From positions 930,001 through 994,000 of the forward strand of contig CAWFAP010000007.1 in the NCBI GenBank assembly GCA_963813975.1: a DNA stretch of 64,000 nucleotides, given 5' to 3'. Positions 32,259-40,282 of the stretch are shown here, one piece after another. A model generated the notes under the pieces. It did not search any database. It was not told where the DNA came from and saw only the letters and a program-made list of their open reading frames with translations. Every line of letters begins with the position of its first letter. Position 1 is the first letter of the stretch. This DNA comes from RYN-230 sp963813975 (GTDB lineage Bacteria; Actinomycetota; Actinomycetes; Streptosporangiales; Streptosporangiaceae). The position numbers were made by a program, and so were the translations under genes.

Positions 32259-33667
32259 CGGGCCAGGTGGGCGTGGTCGCGGGCCGGGAGGGCTTTCAGG
32301 GCTGAAGCGACGGCAGGTGCCGGGGCAGGCCGGGGTTCGGGGGTGCAGGCCCGGCGGATGACGTCCGTGAGTTCTGCGTGAGTGGGGCCGCCGGGGATGG
32401 GTGGCCGCCACCCGCGGGCATAGACGTCCCGGGCCGCCGGTTCGGCAGCGGCCAGGCTCGCCGGGAGGGTCATCATCGCCTGGTAGGGGCCGGTGACCTT
32501 GCGAAGGTCAGGCACGACGTCGGCGGCCGCGCAGATCAGGTCGGAGGGAAGCGGCTGGCTGAGGTCAACGTCTTCGCCGGACCAGCGGCGCAGCAGCTGG
32601 CGGTCCCAGTAGACGTGGTCGGTGAACCAGGGCTTGATGTTGCGGGTGCACCACTGATCGAAGGCGAGCGAGCAGGAGGCGAAGTCCTGGCCATGATCGT
32701 CGAGGAGCCTGAGGAGCTGCTGGGCTTGCATCAGTGATGTTGCGACTCCGCGTCCGGCTGCGGGGTTTGTGGTGCATACCGCGTCCCCGGCGAAGATCAG
32801 GCCGTGCAAGGCGACCCGCCCGGCCTGGTTCAGCTGCCCGCGGTAGGTGTTGTAAAGTCCGCCGCCGGGAAGGACCGGGCTGGCCGGCTCGGACCGGCCG
32901 GGCTGCGTCCACGCCGAGAGGGCGGGAATGGCCCGGGCGGCCGCATCGAACGCCGGGGCCGTCCGCAGCGCCGCGAGCCCCTGATCGGCGGTGGCCCGCT
33001 GGATCAGCGCCGAGAATGTGCCAAGCTCGTGGGGGAACACGATGGCCAGGTAGCCGGGATAGTGGGCCACCATCCCGATTGGCGAGTTCACGGGTCCCGG
33101 GCCGGCCCCGGGCAGCAGCTGGTACTGCCGTGACACGTAGGCGAATCCGCAGTCACCGCCCTCGGGCTCCGCGCGCAGGTGCCCGGTTATGCGGCCTGCC
33201 CGTCCGGAGGCGTCGATGACCAGGCTGGCGCCGAGGTGGCACCCGCCGATCCTGACCCCGGTGACCCGGCCCCGGTCAGCGGTGACCTCGTCGATGTGGC
33301 CGGTCCGGAAGGTGACCCGGCCCTGGGACTCGGCGGTATCGCGCAGGATGCGCTCGAAGGTGATGCGGCGGCACCGCAGCCCGAGGAGAAAACTCCCGAG
33401 CTCGGGAATCGTGATTTTCTCGGCCCCGGCCGCGAGCAGCGCGTCGAGGACGTCAGGCATCTCTGCTAGCAGCGCGTCGCAGACCTGGTTACGGAAACCA
33501 TGGGGGTGATGGAACTGCATGACTCCCTTGCGTTCCCAGGACCCCCCGGGACCTGGGCCCGCATCACGGTCAACCAGGGTGACGTCGTGTCCGCGCCGGG
33601 CGAGGGCGATGGCGCAGTACAGCCCGGTAGGGCCGGCCCCTACGATGATTGTCCGCGTAGCCGCCAT
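32255..33667 (-). CDS. FAD-dependent oxidoreductase
   Basis: About 470 residues. The N-terminal Rossmann motif is IIVGAGPTGLYCAIALARRG; the GD-type motif is LIFAGDAVCTTNPAAGRGVA. Between them is a variable substrate region with LVIDASGRAGRITGHL, as in geranylgeranyl-reductase-like and aromatic hydroxylase flavoproteins. The start is ATG 33667, but GTG 33709 would add 14 residues and would place the start inside the operator region. It heads a two-gene operon with the kinase and is divergent from the TetR gene. Confidence 0.8.
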   Translation of the reverse strand: MAATRTIIVGAGPTGLYCAIALARRGHDVTLVDRDAGPGPGGSWERKGVMQFHHPHGFRNQVCDALLAEMPDVLDALLAAGAEKITIPELGSFLLGLRCRRITFERILRDTAESQGRVTFRTGHIDEVTADRGRVTGVRIGGCHLGASLVIDASGRAGRITGHLRAEPEGGDCGFAYVSRQYQLLPGAGPGPVNSPIGMVAHYPGYLAIVFPHELGTFSALIQRATADQGLAALRTAPAFDAAARAIPALSAWTQPGRSEPASPVLPGGGLYNTYRGQLNQAGRVALHGLIFAGDAVCTTNPAAGRGVATSLMQAQQLLRLLDDHGQDFASCSLAFDQWCTRNIKPWFTDHVYWDRQLLRRWSGEDVDLSQPLPSDLICAAADVVPDLRKVTGPYQAMMTLPASLAAAEPAARDVYARGWRPPIPGGPTHAELTDVIRRACTPEPRPAPAPAVASALKALPARDHAHLAR

Positions 33668-33684
33668 TATTGGCGTACCCCCCC

Positions 33685-33720
33685 GTGTAGTGGTTACACT
33701 GATAGTCACCTGATATGACT
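33685..33720. promoter_or_regulatory. divergent promoter/operator for TetR and FAD gene
   Basis: The short gap contains an inverted repeat GTGTA-GTGGT-TACAC (33685-33699) and a second one, AGTCA (33704-33708) with TGACT (33716-33720). A TTGGCG/TACACT pair (33670-33675, 33695-33700) could be the -35/-10 of the TetR gene, whose ATG at 33715 would be nearly leaderless. Autorepression and control of the flavoprotein operon by TetR are inferred from the arrangement. Confidence 0.45.
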
Positions 33721-34359
33721 GACGATGTCAAGAGGAGCTACTCCTCGGAGCTGCGGGCCGCCCAGGCGCGGGAGACCCGCCGGCTCATCGTGTCCGCGGC
33801 GGCCAGGCTGTTCGTTGATCAGGGATTCGGCCGCACGACCGTCAACGCCATCGCCGAGGAGGCCGGGGTGAGCCGGAAGACCGTGTTCACGGCGGTTGGC
33901 GGCAAGGCCGAGCTGCTCAAGCTGGCCCTGGACTGGGCGGTCGTCGGCGACGACGAGCCAGTTGCGCTGGAGTACCGCCCCGCCGTGCGCGCGACGAAAC
34001 AGGCCACCGACCCCGATGCCATCCTCGGCAGCTGGGTTGAGGTAGTCACCGCGGTTGCCTCCCGGGTGGCCGGCCTGTCAGCGGCCCTTGCCGCCGCCGC
34101 AGCCGCCGATGATGGCGCGCGGCAGTTGTGGGAGCAGGCCCAGGCGCAACGCCTTGCGGGGGCGCGGGCCTTCGTCGGCCACCTCTCGGCCCACGGGGGG
34201 CTGCGGTCGGACCTGACTTCTGACCTAGCGGCGGACATCGCCTGGCTGCACAGCGACCCGGCGATGTACCGCCGGCTGGTCCTCGAGCGCGGCTGGCCGG
34301 TCCAGGAATTCCAAGCGTGGCTCTTGCGGACGATCAGACTGCAACTCCTGCCAAGCTGA
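33715..34359 (+). CDS. TetR-family transcriptional regulator
   Basis: 214 residues. The N-terminal HTH (residues about 18-65: RRLIVSAAARLFVDQGFGRTT, VNAIAEEAGVSRKTVFTAVG) is standard TetR. The C-terminal ligand domain is Ala-rich and not specific. It is divergent from the FAD oxidoreductase/kinase pair and most likely represses it until a small ligand is bound. Confidence 0.9.
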   Translation: MTDDVKRSYSSELRAAQARETRRLIVSAAARLFVDQGFGRTTVNAIAEEAGVSRKTVFTAVGGKAELLKLALDWAVVGDDEPVALEYRPAVRATKQATDPDAILGSWVEVVTAVASRVAGLSAALAAAAAADDGARQLWEQAQAQRLAGARAFVGHLSAHGGLRSDLTSDLAADIAWLHSDPAMYRRLVLERGWPVQEFQAWLLRTIRLQLLPS

Positions 34360-34833
34360 CAGACGCGATCGGCCAACGACTCGCCGGGCCCGGTCGGGTG
34401 GCATGGGACGGGCTTCAGGCATCCCGCCGTGCGCCGTCCAGGCGATTGATAACCGCGGGCCTGCTGGCGGCCAGGGTCCTTGTCGTGGCCTGGTCGGGCG
34501 TACCCACCATGCGCCCGGCGTTCACGACAGCCGGCGGCTGTTCGCGACCCTGTACGGCACCTTCCGAGAAGCTGGTCATGGCCCCGCTGGCCGCCCTGCG
34601 CCGTGACACCGATCGTGACGAGAACGAGGTCGCAACGGCGGAGGCCGGGAAGTACGACAATATGACAGACACCCATCGCGCCAGCGAGTCCGGTGGGCAT
34701 AGCTTTATCACTAGGGAACGGGAAGCGTGACGCTCTGACCTGGGAAGACAGTTGTCCCAACCACGAGTGGACCGACTTGCTGAACCCATTTCCTGAACCC
34801 TTACCGAACAGTGCTGTCTGAAGGAGCTCGATC
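34360..34833. other. non-coding region between TetR and flotillin
   Basis: 474 bases without a supportable gene. Several frames are open but composition-driven. The right end has the flotillin ribosome site (GAAGGAG at about 34819-34825). A stretch at 34646-34665 (GGGAAGTACGACAATATGAC) resembles one at 30984-31003 after modC. No clear promoter or hairpin was identified. Confidence 0.5.
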
Positions 34834-35994
34834 ATGCTCGGCTACCGCGTCCCTGCACCCGATGAGGCCATGCTCATTTCCGGGGGGAGGAGTGGCCGCA
34901 ACGGCGCCCCGTTCCGGGTCGTCACCGGGCACGGCGCGTTCGTGCTTCCCTTCTTCCGCAAGGCCCGCTACCTGACCCTGGCCATGAACGAGGCCGAGGT
35001 GGCTGAGCAGTGCGTCACCAAACAGGGCATCACGCTCAACGTGCGCTCGGTGATCGCGTTCAAGGTCGGCAACGACGAGGAGAGCATCGTCAACGCCGGG
35101 CAGCGGTTCCTGTCCGACCAGGACCAGATGTCCACGCTGACCGGCCGGATCTTCGCCGGCCACCTGCGCTCCATCATCGGATCCATGACGGTCGAGGAGA
35201 TCGTCACCGAGCGCCAGAAGCTGGCCAGTGAGGTCCTCGACGGCTCGAAGGCGGAGATGGTCAAGATCGGCCTGACCGTGGACTCGCTGCAGATCCAGTC
35301 CATCGACGACATGGCCTCCGGCTACATCGACGCGATGGCCGCCCCGCACAGCGCCGCGATCCAGCGCCAGGCGCAGATCGCCCAGGCCCAGGCCAACCAG
35401 GCGGCCGCCCAGGCCGAGCAGGAGTCGCAGCGCAAGCAGGCCGAGTACGCCCGGCAGACCGCCGTGGTCCAGGCCCAGTACAAGGCCGAGATCGACAAGG
35501 CGCAGGCCGAGGCGGCGCAGGCCGGGCCGCTCATGCAGGCGCAGACCCAGATCGGGGTCATCAACGCCCAGGCTGAACTGGCCCAGCGCCAGGCCGAGCT
35601 GCGCCAGCGCCAGCTGGTGGCCGAGGTGGTCAGGCCGGCCGAGGCGGAAGCGGAGAAGGTGCGCGTCCTGGCCAAGGCGGACGCGGAGCGGATGCGGATC
35701 CTGGCCGAGGCGGCGGCCTCGAACGATCGCGTGGCGCTGGACCGGATGCTCATCGACCAGCTGCCCCAGATCGTCAAGGAAGCGGCGGCCGGCCTGGCCG
35801 GCGCCAACGTCAACGTGCTCAACGGGGCCGACGGCCTCAGTGAGATCGCGGCCGGCCTGGTCGGCCAGGGGCTGACCATCCTGGACTCGATCAAGAAGAA
35901 CCTGGCTACCGGGCCGGAGGCCACCCCGCCGCAGGCCACCGGGCAGGTCGTCCGCGTGCCGGACGGCCAGCAGGATGGCCAGACCCGGGGCTGA
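34834..35994 (+). CDS. flotillin-like SPFH-domain protein
   Basis: 386 residues. The SPFH/band-7 domain covers about residues 10-180 (ITLNVRSVIAFKVGNDEESIVNAG, SIIGSMTVEEIVTERQKLASEV). A long Ala/Gln/Glu-rich coiled coil follows at about 185-310 (AQANQAAAQAEQESQRKQAE), then a flotillin-type C-terminal oligomerisation region. There is no clear transmembrane helix, so attachment would be peripheral. Flotillins scaffold ordered membrane microdomains. The nearest gene, hpnB, and the hopanoid operon concern hopanoids, which order bacterial membranes, so the pairing with hpnB 53 bases downstream is suggestive. Confidence 0.88.
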   Translation: MLGYRVPAPDEAMLISGGRSGRNGAPFRVVTGHGAFVLPFFRKARYLTLAMNEAEVAEQCVTKQGITLNVRSVIAFKVGNDEESIVNAGQRFLSDQDQMSTLTGRIFAGHLRSIIGSMTVEEIVTERQKLASEVLDGSKAEMVKIGLTVDSLQIQSIDDMASGYIDAMAAPHSAAIQRQAQIAQAQANQAAAQAEQESQRKQAEYARQTAVVQAQYKAEIDKAQAEAAQAGPLMQAQTQIGVINAQAELAQRQAELRQRQLVAEVVRPAEAEAEKVRVLAKADAERMRILAEAAASNDRVALDRMLIDQLPQIVKEAAAGLAGANVNVLNGADGLSEIAAGLVGQGLTILDSIKKNLATGPEATPPQATGQVVRVPDGQQDGQTRG

Positions 35995-36047
35995 CCTGCC
36001 CCCGGGGAGAGCGGCGCGACCGCGGGGCGGTATGCCAGGCTGGGCGG

Positions 36048-37262
36048 ATGCTGATCCTGGCCGCCGCCGCCGCGGCGGCCGCCCTCGCGTGGGTGTTCCT
36101 GCTCGCCGCGCGCGGCGGGTACTGGCGCACGGACCAGCGCCTGCCTCCCGGCGCGCATGACCCGGCGCGCGACCCGGCCCGGTGGCCGACCGTGGTGGCG
36201 GTCGTCCCGGCCCGGGACGAGGCCGCCATCCTGCCCGTCACGCTGCCGGGCCTGCTCGCCCAGGACTATCCGGGGGACTTCTCGGTGGTACTGGTGGACG
36301 ACGCCAGCACGGATGGCACCGCGGGCACCGCCGCGGATCTCGCCGCCGGGACGGGCCGCAGGCTGATGGTCACGGCGGCGGGGGAGCCGCCGCCCGGCTG
36401 GGCCGGCAAGGTCCACGCGATGGCCCGGGGCCTGCGGGCCGCCGGGGAGTGCGACTACGTCCTGTTCACCGACGCGGACATCGGGTACGCGCCGGACGCC
36501 CTGGCGGCGCTGGTCCGCGGCGCCGTTGCGGATAATCGGGGGCTGGTCTCCCAGATGGCGCTGCTGCGGGCGGAGTCGGGGTGGGAACGCGTCATCGTCC
36601 CCGCGTTCGTCTACTTCTTCGCCCAGCTGTACCCGTTCCGCTGGGTGAACCGGCCGTCGGCCCGCACGGCCGCCGCGGCCGGCGGCTGCATGCTGGTCCG
36701 CCGGGACACGCTGATCGCGGCGGGCGGCCTGGGCCCGATCCGCGGCGCGCGCATCGACGACGTCGCCCTGGGCCGGCTGCTTAAGCACCCGCCCTCCGGG
36801 GCGCGCACCTGGCTCGGGTTCAGCACCGGGGTGCGCAGCCTGCGGCCTTACCCCCGGCTGGCCACCCTCTGGGACATGATCGCGCGCAGCGCCTACACGC
36901 AGCTGCGGTATTCGCCGGTGCTGCTCGCGGCGACCCTGGCCGGCCTGGCGTGGCTGTACGCGCTGCCGCCGGCGGCCGCCGTGGCCGGGCTGGCCCGAGC
37001 GGCCGCCGGGGGTGGCGCCGCGGCGGGCTGGGCCGCGGGGGCCGGGCTGGCCGGCTGGGCAGGGATGACCCTCAGCTTCGTGCCCGTGCTGCGGCTGTAC
37101 CGGCTGGGCTGGGTTCGGGCGCCCGTTTTGCCCCTCGTGGCCATGCTCTACGCCGTGATGACGGCCGATTCCGCCCGCCGGCACTACGCCGGGCGCGGCG
37201 GTGAATGGAAGGGCCGGACCGTGGCCCCGTGTCGCGAGCAGAGCGCAGCAAACCGCTCCTAA
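36048..37262 (+). CDS. hpnB: hopene-associated glycosyltransferase HpnB
   Basis: 404-residue GT2-family glycosyltransferase. It has an N-terminal membrane helix (residues 1-22), a GT-A domain with VVAVVPARDEA, VVLVDDASTDGTAG and LFTDADIGYAPDAL, the HpnB-typical FVYFFAQLYPFRWVN and AGGCMLVRRDTL, and three C-terminal membrane helices. HpnB proteins recur in hopanoid gene sets and are proposed to glycosylate the bacteriohopane side chain. Here the gene lies 16.6 kb from the main operon, directly after flotillin on the same strand. Confidence 0.88.
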   Translation: MLILAAAAAAAALAWVFLLAARGGYWRTDQRLPPGAHDPARDPARWPTVVAVVPARDEAAILPVTLPGLLAQDYPGDFSVVLVDDASTDGTAGTAADLAAGTGRRLMVTAAGEPPPGWAGKVHAMARGLRAAGECDYVLFTDADIGYAPDALAALVRGAVADNRGLVSQMALLRAESGWERVIVPAFVYFFAQLYPFRWVNRPSARTAAAAGGCMLVRRDTLIAAGGLGPIRGARIDDVALGRLLKHPPSGARTWLGFSTGVRSLRPYPRLATLWDMIARSAYTQLRYSPVLLAATLAGLAWLYALPPAAAVAGLARAAAGGGAAAGWAAGAGLAGWAGMTLSFVPVLRLYRLGWVRAPVLPLVAMLYAVMTADSARRHYAGRGGEWKGRTVAPCREQSAANRS

Positions 37263-37588
37263 ACACCTGGAATTAATCACCATAAAGCATTCCAACCGAC
37301 TGCTTCGTACGCCTAAAAGGCATCCGGAACAGAACGGAATGGATCAGCCTGGCGACCTTAACTTCATTCCCCGTGTTGCCCTCGCGAACCTGTGACATGC
37401 TTCATGTCGCACAAGGTGAGTTGCTCAATACTCGTGGTAAAGTCACTGCTGGACTCGGCGGGGCGGGGAGTCAGCGCTTTACGCAGACCACTACGAGGCA
37501 AGTCCGGGGCCGGTCTAAGCATTACCGCCTTTGCCTCCGGAATTCCTTTTATCCGGCCCGGTAATCATCAAGGGGAAGGAAGTAATCG
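37263..37588 (+). promoter_or_regulatory. AT-richer upstream region with inverted repeat
   Basis: This 326-base gap is clearly AT-richer than its surroundings. It carries an inverted repeat TGTGACATG-CTT-CATGTCGCA (37391-37411; one G-T mismatch pair), a candidate operator for the secreted-protein gene that follows. A good ribosome site (AGGGGAAGGAAG) precedes that gene. No gene is seen in the gap. Confidence 0.45.
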
Positions 37589-38470
37589 ATGCGTAGACGC
37601 ATCACCCGGACGCTCTTCGCCGCCGCGGCGGCAGGCGTCACGGCCAGCACCCTCGGCCTCAGTGCCGTGGGCGCTGCGAACGCGGCCGTGGCCACGAAGG
37701 CGCAGCCGGCCACCATGGGTACCACAATCGCCACCACGAGCACCGCGGGTTACCAGATGAGCGGTCGGGACTTCCGCTACATCAGCTCGACCCTCACGGT
37801 GCCGGACACCTCATTCCTGACCGGCATCTACCCGCAGGAGTACATCCAGCTCTCCAACGGGTCCCTCACCCAGATCACGGGCGGCGGTGACCAGTACGTC
37901 CGGGCGGGCATCGAGGCCTGTGTTGTGGCCCGTTCGTTCGGCGCCACCTGCCCGACCGGCACCTGGGTGGCGTTCGTCGAGGCGTTCAACAACTCGCTGA
38001 ACGGGCCGTTCTTCAGGCACTTCTACAACCTGGCCGGGGTGAACCAGGGCGACGGCGTCAACTTCAGCATTTACAGCGACGAGCAGGGCAACGAGCTGCA
38101 CTTCGTGATCACCCCGCCGTCAACGTCCGGGACGCCGCAGTACTACAAGACCCAGGCCTACGGCCCGCTCTTCGATCACGCGGCCGCGCTGGATGACTTC
38201 ACCGACAGCACCGGGACGCCGATCCCGCTGCCGTTCTTCCTCCACGCGTTCCGGATCAACCAGTTCCTGCAGGGTGCGGTGACGACCGAGCATGGTCTGC
38301 GCGGCTCCTTCACGGGCCCGTGGACGACCAGCAAGGTCGAGGCAACCAGCAACGGCCTGCCGTACCCGTCGGGCACGGTGCGGGTCTCGCCGAACGCGCT
38401 GTTCTCGGACGGCATGTCGGCCAACGGCGCAGTGCGCGCCAACGACGCCTTCGGCGTCTGGGTTCGCTGA
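37589..38470 (+). CDS. secreted protein of unknown function, paralogue 1
   Basis: 293 residues with a Sec signal peptide (basic MRRRITR, Ala-rich core, probable cleavage after AANA near residue 32). The mature protein begins after a Thr-rich linker: GYQMSGRDFRYISSTLTVPD, then YIQLSNGS and AGIEACVVARSFGATC, whose two Cys may form a disulfide, then WVAFVEAFNN, FNLAGVNQGD-like and FVITPPSTSG. The strand pattern loosely recalls concanavalin-like/eqolisin (G1 peptidase) folds, but the catalytic Gln of eqolisins is not evident, so I give no function. It has a tandem paralogue and is followed by a strong hairpin. Confidence 0.85.
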   Translation: MRRRITRTLFAAAAAGVTASTLGLSAVGAANAAVATKAQPATMGTTIATTSTAGYQMSGRDFRYISSTLTVPDTSFLTGIYPQEYIQLSNGSLTQITGGGDQYVRAGIEACVVARSFGATCPTGTWVAFVEAFNNSLNGPFFRHFYNLAGVNQGDGVNFSIYSDEQGNELHFVITPPSTSGTPQYYKTQAYGPLFDHAAALDDFTDSTGTPIPLPFFLHAFRINQFLQGAVTTEHGLRGSFTGPWTTSKVEATSNGLPYPSGTVRVSPNALFSDGMSANGAVRANDAFGVWVR

Positions 38471-38522
38471 ACCCAACCTGGTCGGGGCCTCCGGGCCCTG
38501 ACCAGGGCTCATCTCACCCGCT

Positions 38523-38554
38523 GCTGCCCGGGCCGGTTCTCCGGCCCGGGCAGC
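38523..38554 (+). terminator. perfect 14-bp stem-loop terminator
   Basis: GCTGCCCGGGCCGG (38523-38536) pairs exactly with CCGGCCCGGGCAGC (38541-38554) around a TTCT loop, 53 bases after the first paralogue's stop. It should isolate the two tandem paralogues transcriptionally. Confidence 0.8.
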
Positions 38555-38747
38555 ACGTGGTTTGGGAAAATTAAATCCGTGTCATGGAGTAATCATTAGA
38601 GTACGCAGAGTAGGGAACTGATACCGGAGGGGCGGCAGGGCCAACCTGAAAATCACCGACGGGGGCATGCCGGACATCGGTCCTGTTACTACCCGCCCAG
38701 ACCAAAACCGGACTTTGTCCCCAGGCGTCACAGGAGGGAACCTACCG

Positions 38748-39620
38748 ATGCGAAGTCGCATCATGACTGCGCTCGTCGCCACCGCGGCGGCGGGCGCTAC
38801 TGCCACGACCCTCGGCTTGGCTGCCGCGAACGCGGCCGTGACCACCACGGCCAAGCCGAGCACGATCGGGACCACGATCGGTTCCACCAGCTCGGCCGGG
38901 TACCAGGCGAGCGGGCGGGACTTCCGCTACATCAGCTCGACGATCACGGTCCCGGACACCTCGTTCCTGACCGGCATCTACCCGCAGGAGTACATCCAGC
39001 TCTCCAACGGGTCCCTCACCCAGGCCACCGGCGGCGGTGACCAGTACACGCGGGCCGGGATCGAGTCCTGCCGGGTGGCCCGTTCGTTCGGCGCCACCTG
39101 CTCGCTGGGCACCTGGGTGGCGTTCGTCGAGGCGTTCAACAACTCGCTGAGCGGGCCGTACTTCTCGCACTTCTACAACCTGGCCGGGGTGAACCAGGGC
39201 GACGGGGTCAACTTCAGCATCTTCTACTACCAGGGCGGGAACGAGCTGCACTTCGTGATCACCCCGCCGTCAACGTCCGGGACGCCGCAGTTCTACAAGG
39301 CCCGGGCCTTCGGCCCGATCTACGATCACGCGGCCGCGCTGGATGACTTCACCGACAGCACCGGGACGCCGATCCCGCTGCCGTTCTTCCTCCACTCGTT
39401 CCGGATCAACCAGTTCCTGCAGGGCGCGCTGACCACCTACAGCGGCGCCCGGGGCTCCTTCACGGGCCCGTGGACGACCAGCAAGGTCATTGCCACCAGC
39501 AACGGCCTGCTGCCTCCGTCCGGGACGACCCGGGTCTCGCCGTCCGCACTGTGGACGGACGGCCTGGTCGCCAACGGGGCGGTCCGCGCCAACGACGCCT
39601 TCGGCGTCTGGGCCCGGTAG
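38748..39620 (+). CDS. secreted protein of unknown function, paralogue 2
   Basis: 290 residues, clearly a tandem duplicate of the preceding gene: long identical stretches such as SFLTGIYPQEYIQLSNGSLT and DHAAALDDFTDSTGTPIPLP, with divergence in the signal peptide, around the second Cys (ESCRVARSFGATCSLG) and at the C-terminus. Signal cleavage is expected after ANA near residue 28. ATG 38748 follows CAGGAGGGAA. Its own upstream region and terminator suggest separate regulation. Confidence 0.85.
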   Translation: MRSRIMTALVATAAAGATATTLGLAAANAAVTTTAKPSTIGTTIGSTSSAGYQASGRDFRYISSTITVPDTSFLTGIYPQEYIQLSNGSLTQATGGGDQYTRAGIESCRVARSFGATCSLGTWVAFVEAFNNSLSGPYFSHFYNLAGVNQGDGVNFSIFYYQGGNELHFVITPPSTSGTPQFYKARAFGPIYDHAAALDDFTDSTGTPIPLPFFLHSFRINQFLQGALTTYSGARGSFTGPWTTSKVIATSNGLLPPSGTTRVSPSALWTDGLVANGAVRANDAFGVWAR

Positions 39621-39639
39621 TCCCAGCATCATCCGGGCC

Positions 39640-39671
39640 GTGGCCCGGGCTGGCTCGCCGGCCCGGGCCAC
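39640..39671 (+). terminator. 15-bp stem-loop terminator after paralogue 2
   Basis: GTGGCCCGGGCTGGC (39640-39654) pairs with GCCGGCCCGGGCCAC (39657-39671), with one T-G pair and a 2-base loop. It matches the first paralogue's terminator in position and style, so the duplication may have included it. Confidence 0.7.
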
Positions 39672-39781
39672 TGTCTGTCTGCCCGGGCTGGACCCGGTGG
39701 ACGGCGTGGCCGGCTACGCGACCCCGGGCTCCCGGGCGTGGCGGGCTTGGCTCGGCACGCGCAACGCGTCAGCATGGTGCG

Positions 39782-40207
39782 GTGCCAGAGCCGGGCAGAC
39801 CGTACATGCGTTTCCGGAGCCGGTACCCGGACCAGGACGGGTTCCACGTCGGTGTCTTCGGGCTGGTCAACGTCCTGGGCCGGCACGGGATGCTGACCCC
39901 GGCCGAGGAAACCTTCCGGCGGGACAACAACGCCTGGTACGAGGCGGCCTACCCGGACCCGTGCACCGCCGACCCGTCCGTCTACGACCAGCAGCTCCAC
40001 CCGGGAGCGGCCTCCTGGTTCAAACCGTCCGCGACCACCTTGCTCCGCCGGATCGACGGCTACCTGGCCATCCTGTCCGCGCACGCCGTGGCCTGGCAGC
40101 AGGTCACCTCGCCCGACCCCGGCCGGGTGGTCTACGAGGACGAGTTCCATGTGGTGGCCGTACCCCGCGCCGGGTGCTCGCTGCGGATCGTGAAGAGCGG
40201 GCCGTAG
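39782..40207 (+). CDS. conserved-looking hypothetical protein
   Basis: 141 residues from GTG 39782 (133 from ATG 39806). The sequence is protein-like throughout: YMRFRSRYPDQDGFHVGVFG, RRDNNAWYEAAYPDPCTADP, HPGAASWFKP, RRIDGYLAILSAHAV, YEDEFHVVAVP. It contains no signal peptide or membrane segment. I do not recognise a named domain. It lies between the secreted pair and a convergent DedA gene. Confidence 0.65.
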   Translation: MPEPGRPYMRFRSRYPDQDGFHVGVFGLVNVLGRHGMLTPAEETFRRDNNAWYEAAYPDPCTADPSVYDQQLHPGAASWFKPSATTLLRRIDGYLAILSAHAVAWQQVTSPDPGRVVYEDEFHVVAVPRAGCSLRIVKSGP

Positions 40208-40282
40208 CGAGCACCGTCCATGAGCCGGCGGCCCCGCGCCGCCACGGGTGGTCACCAGCATGCCCGCACCGGCAGTGGCCGG

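Noticed and set aside
34317..34730. 137-codon frame after the TetR gene
   Set aside because: Overlaps the TetR 3' end, no ribosome site, no family resemblance.
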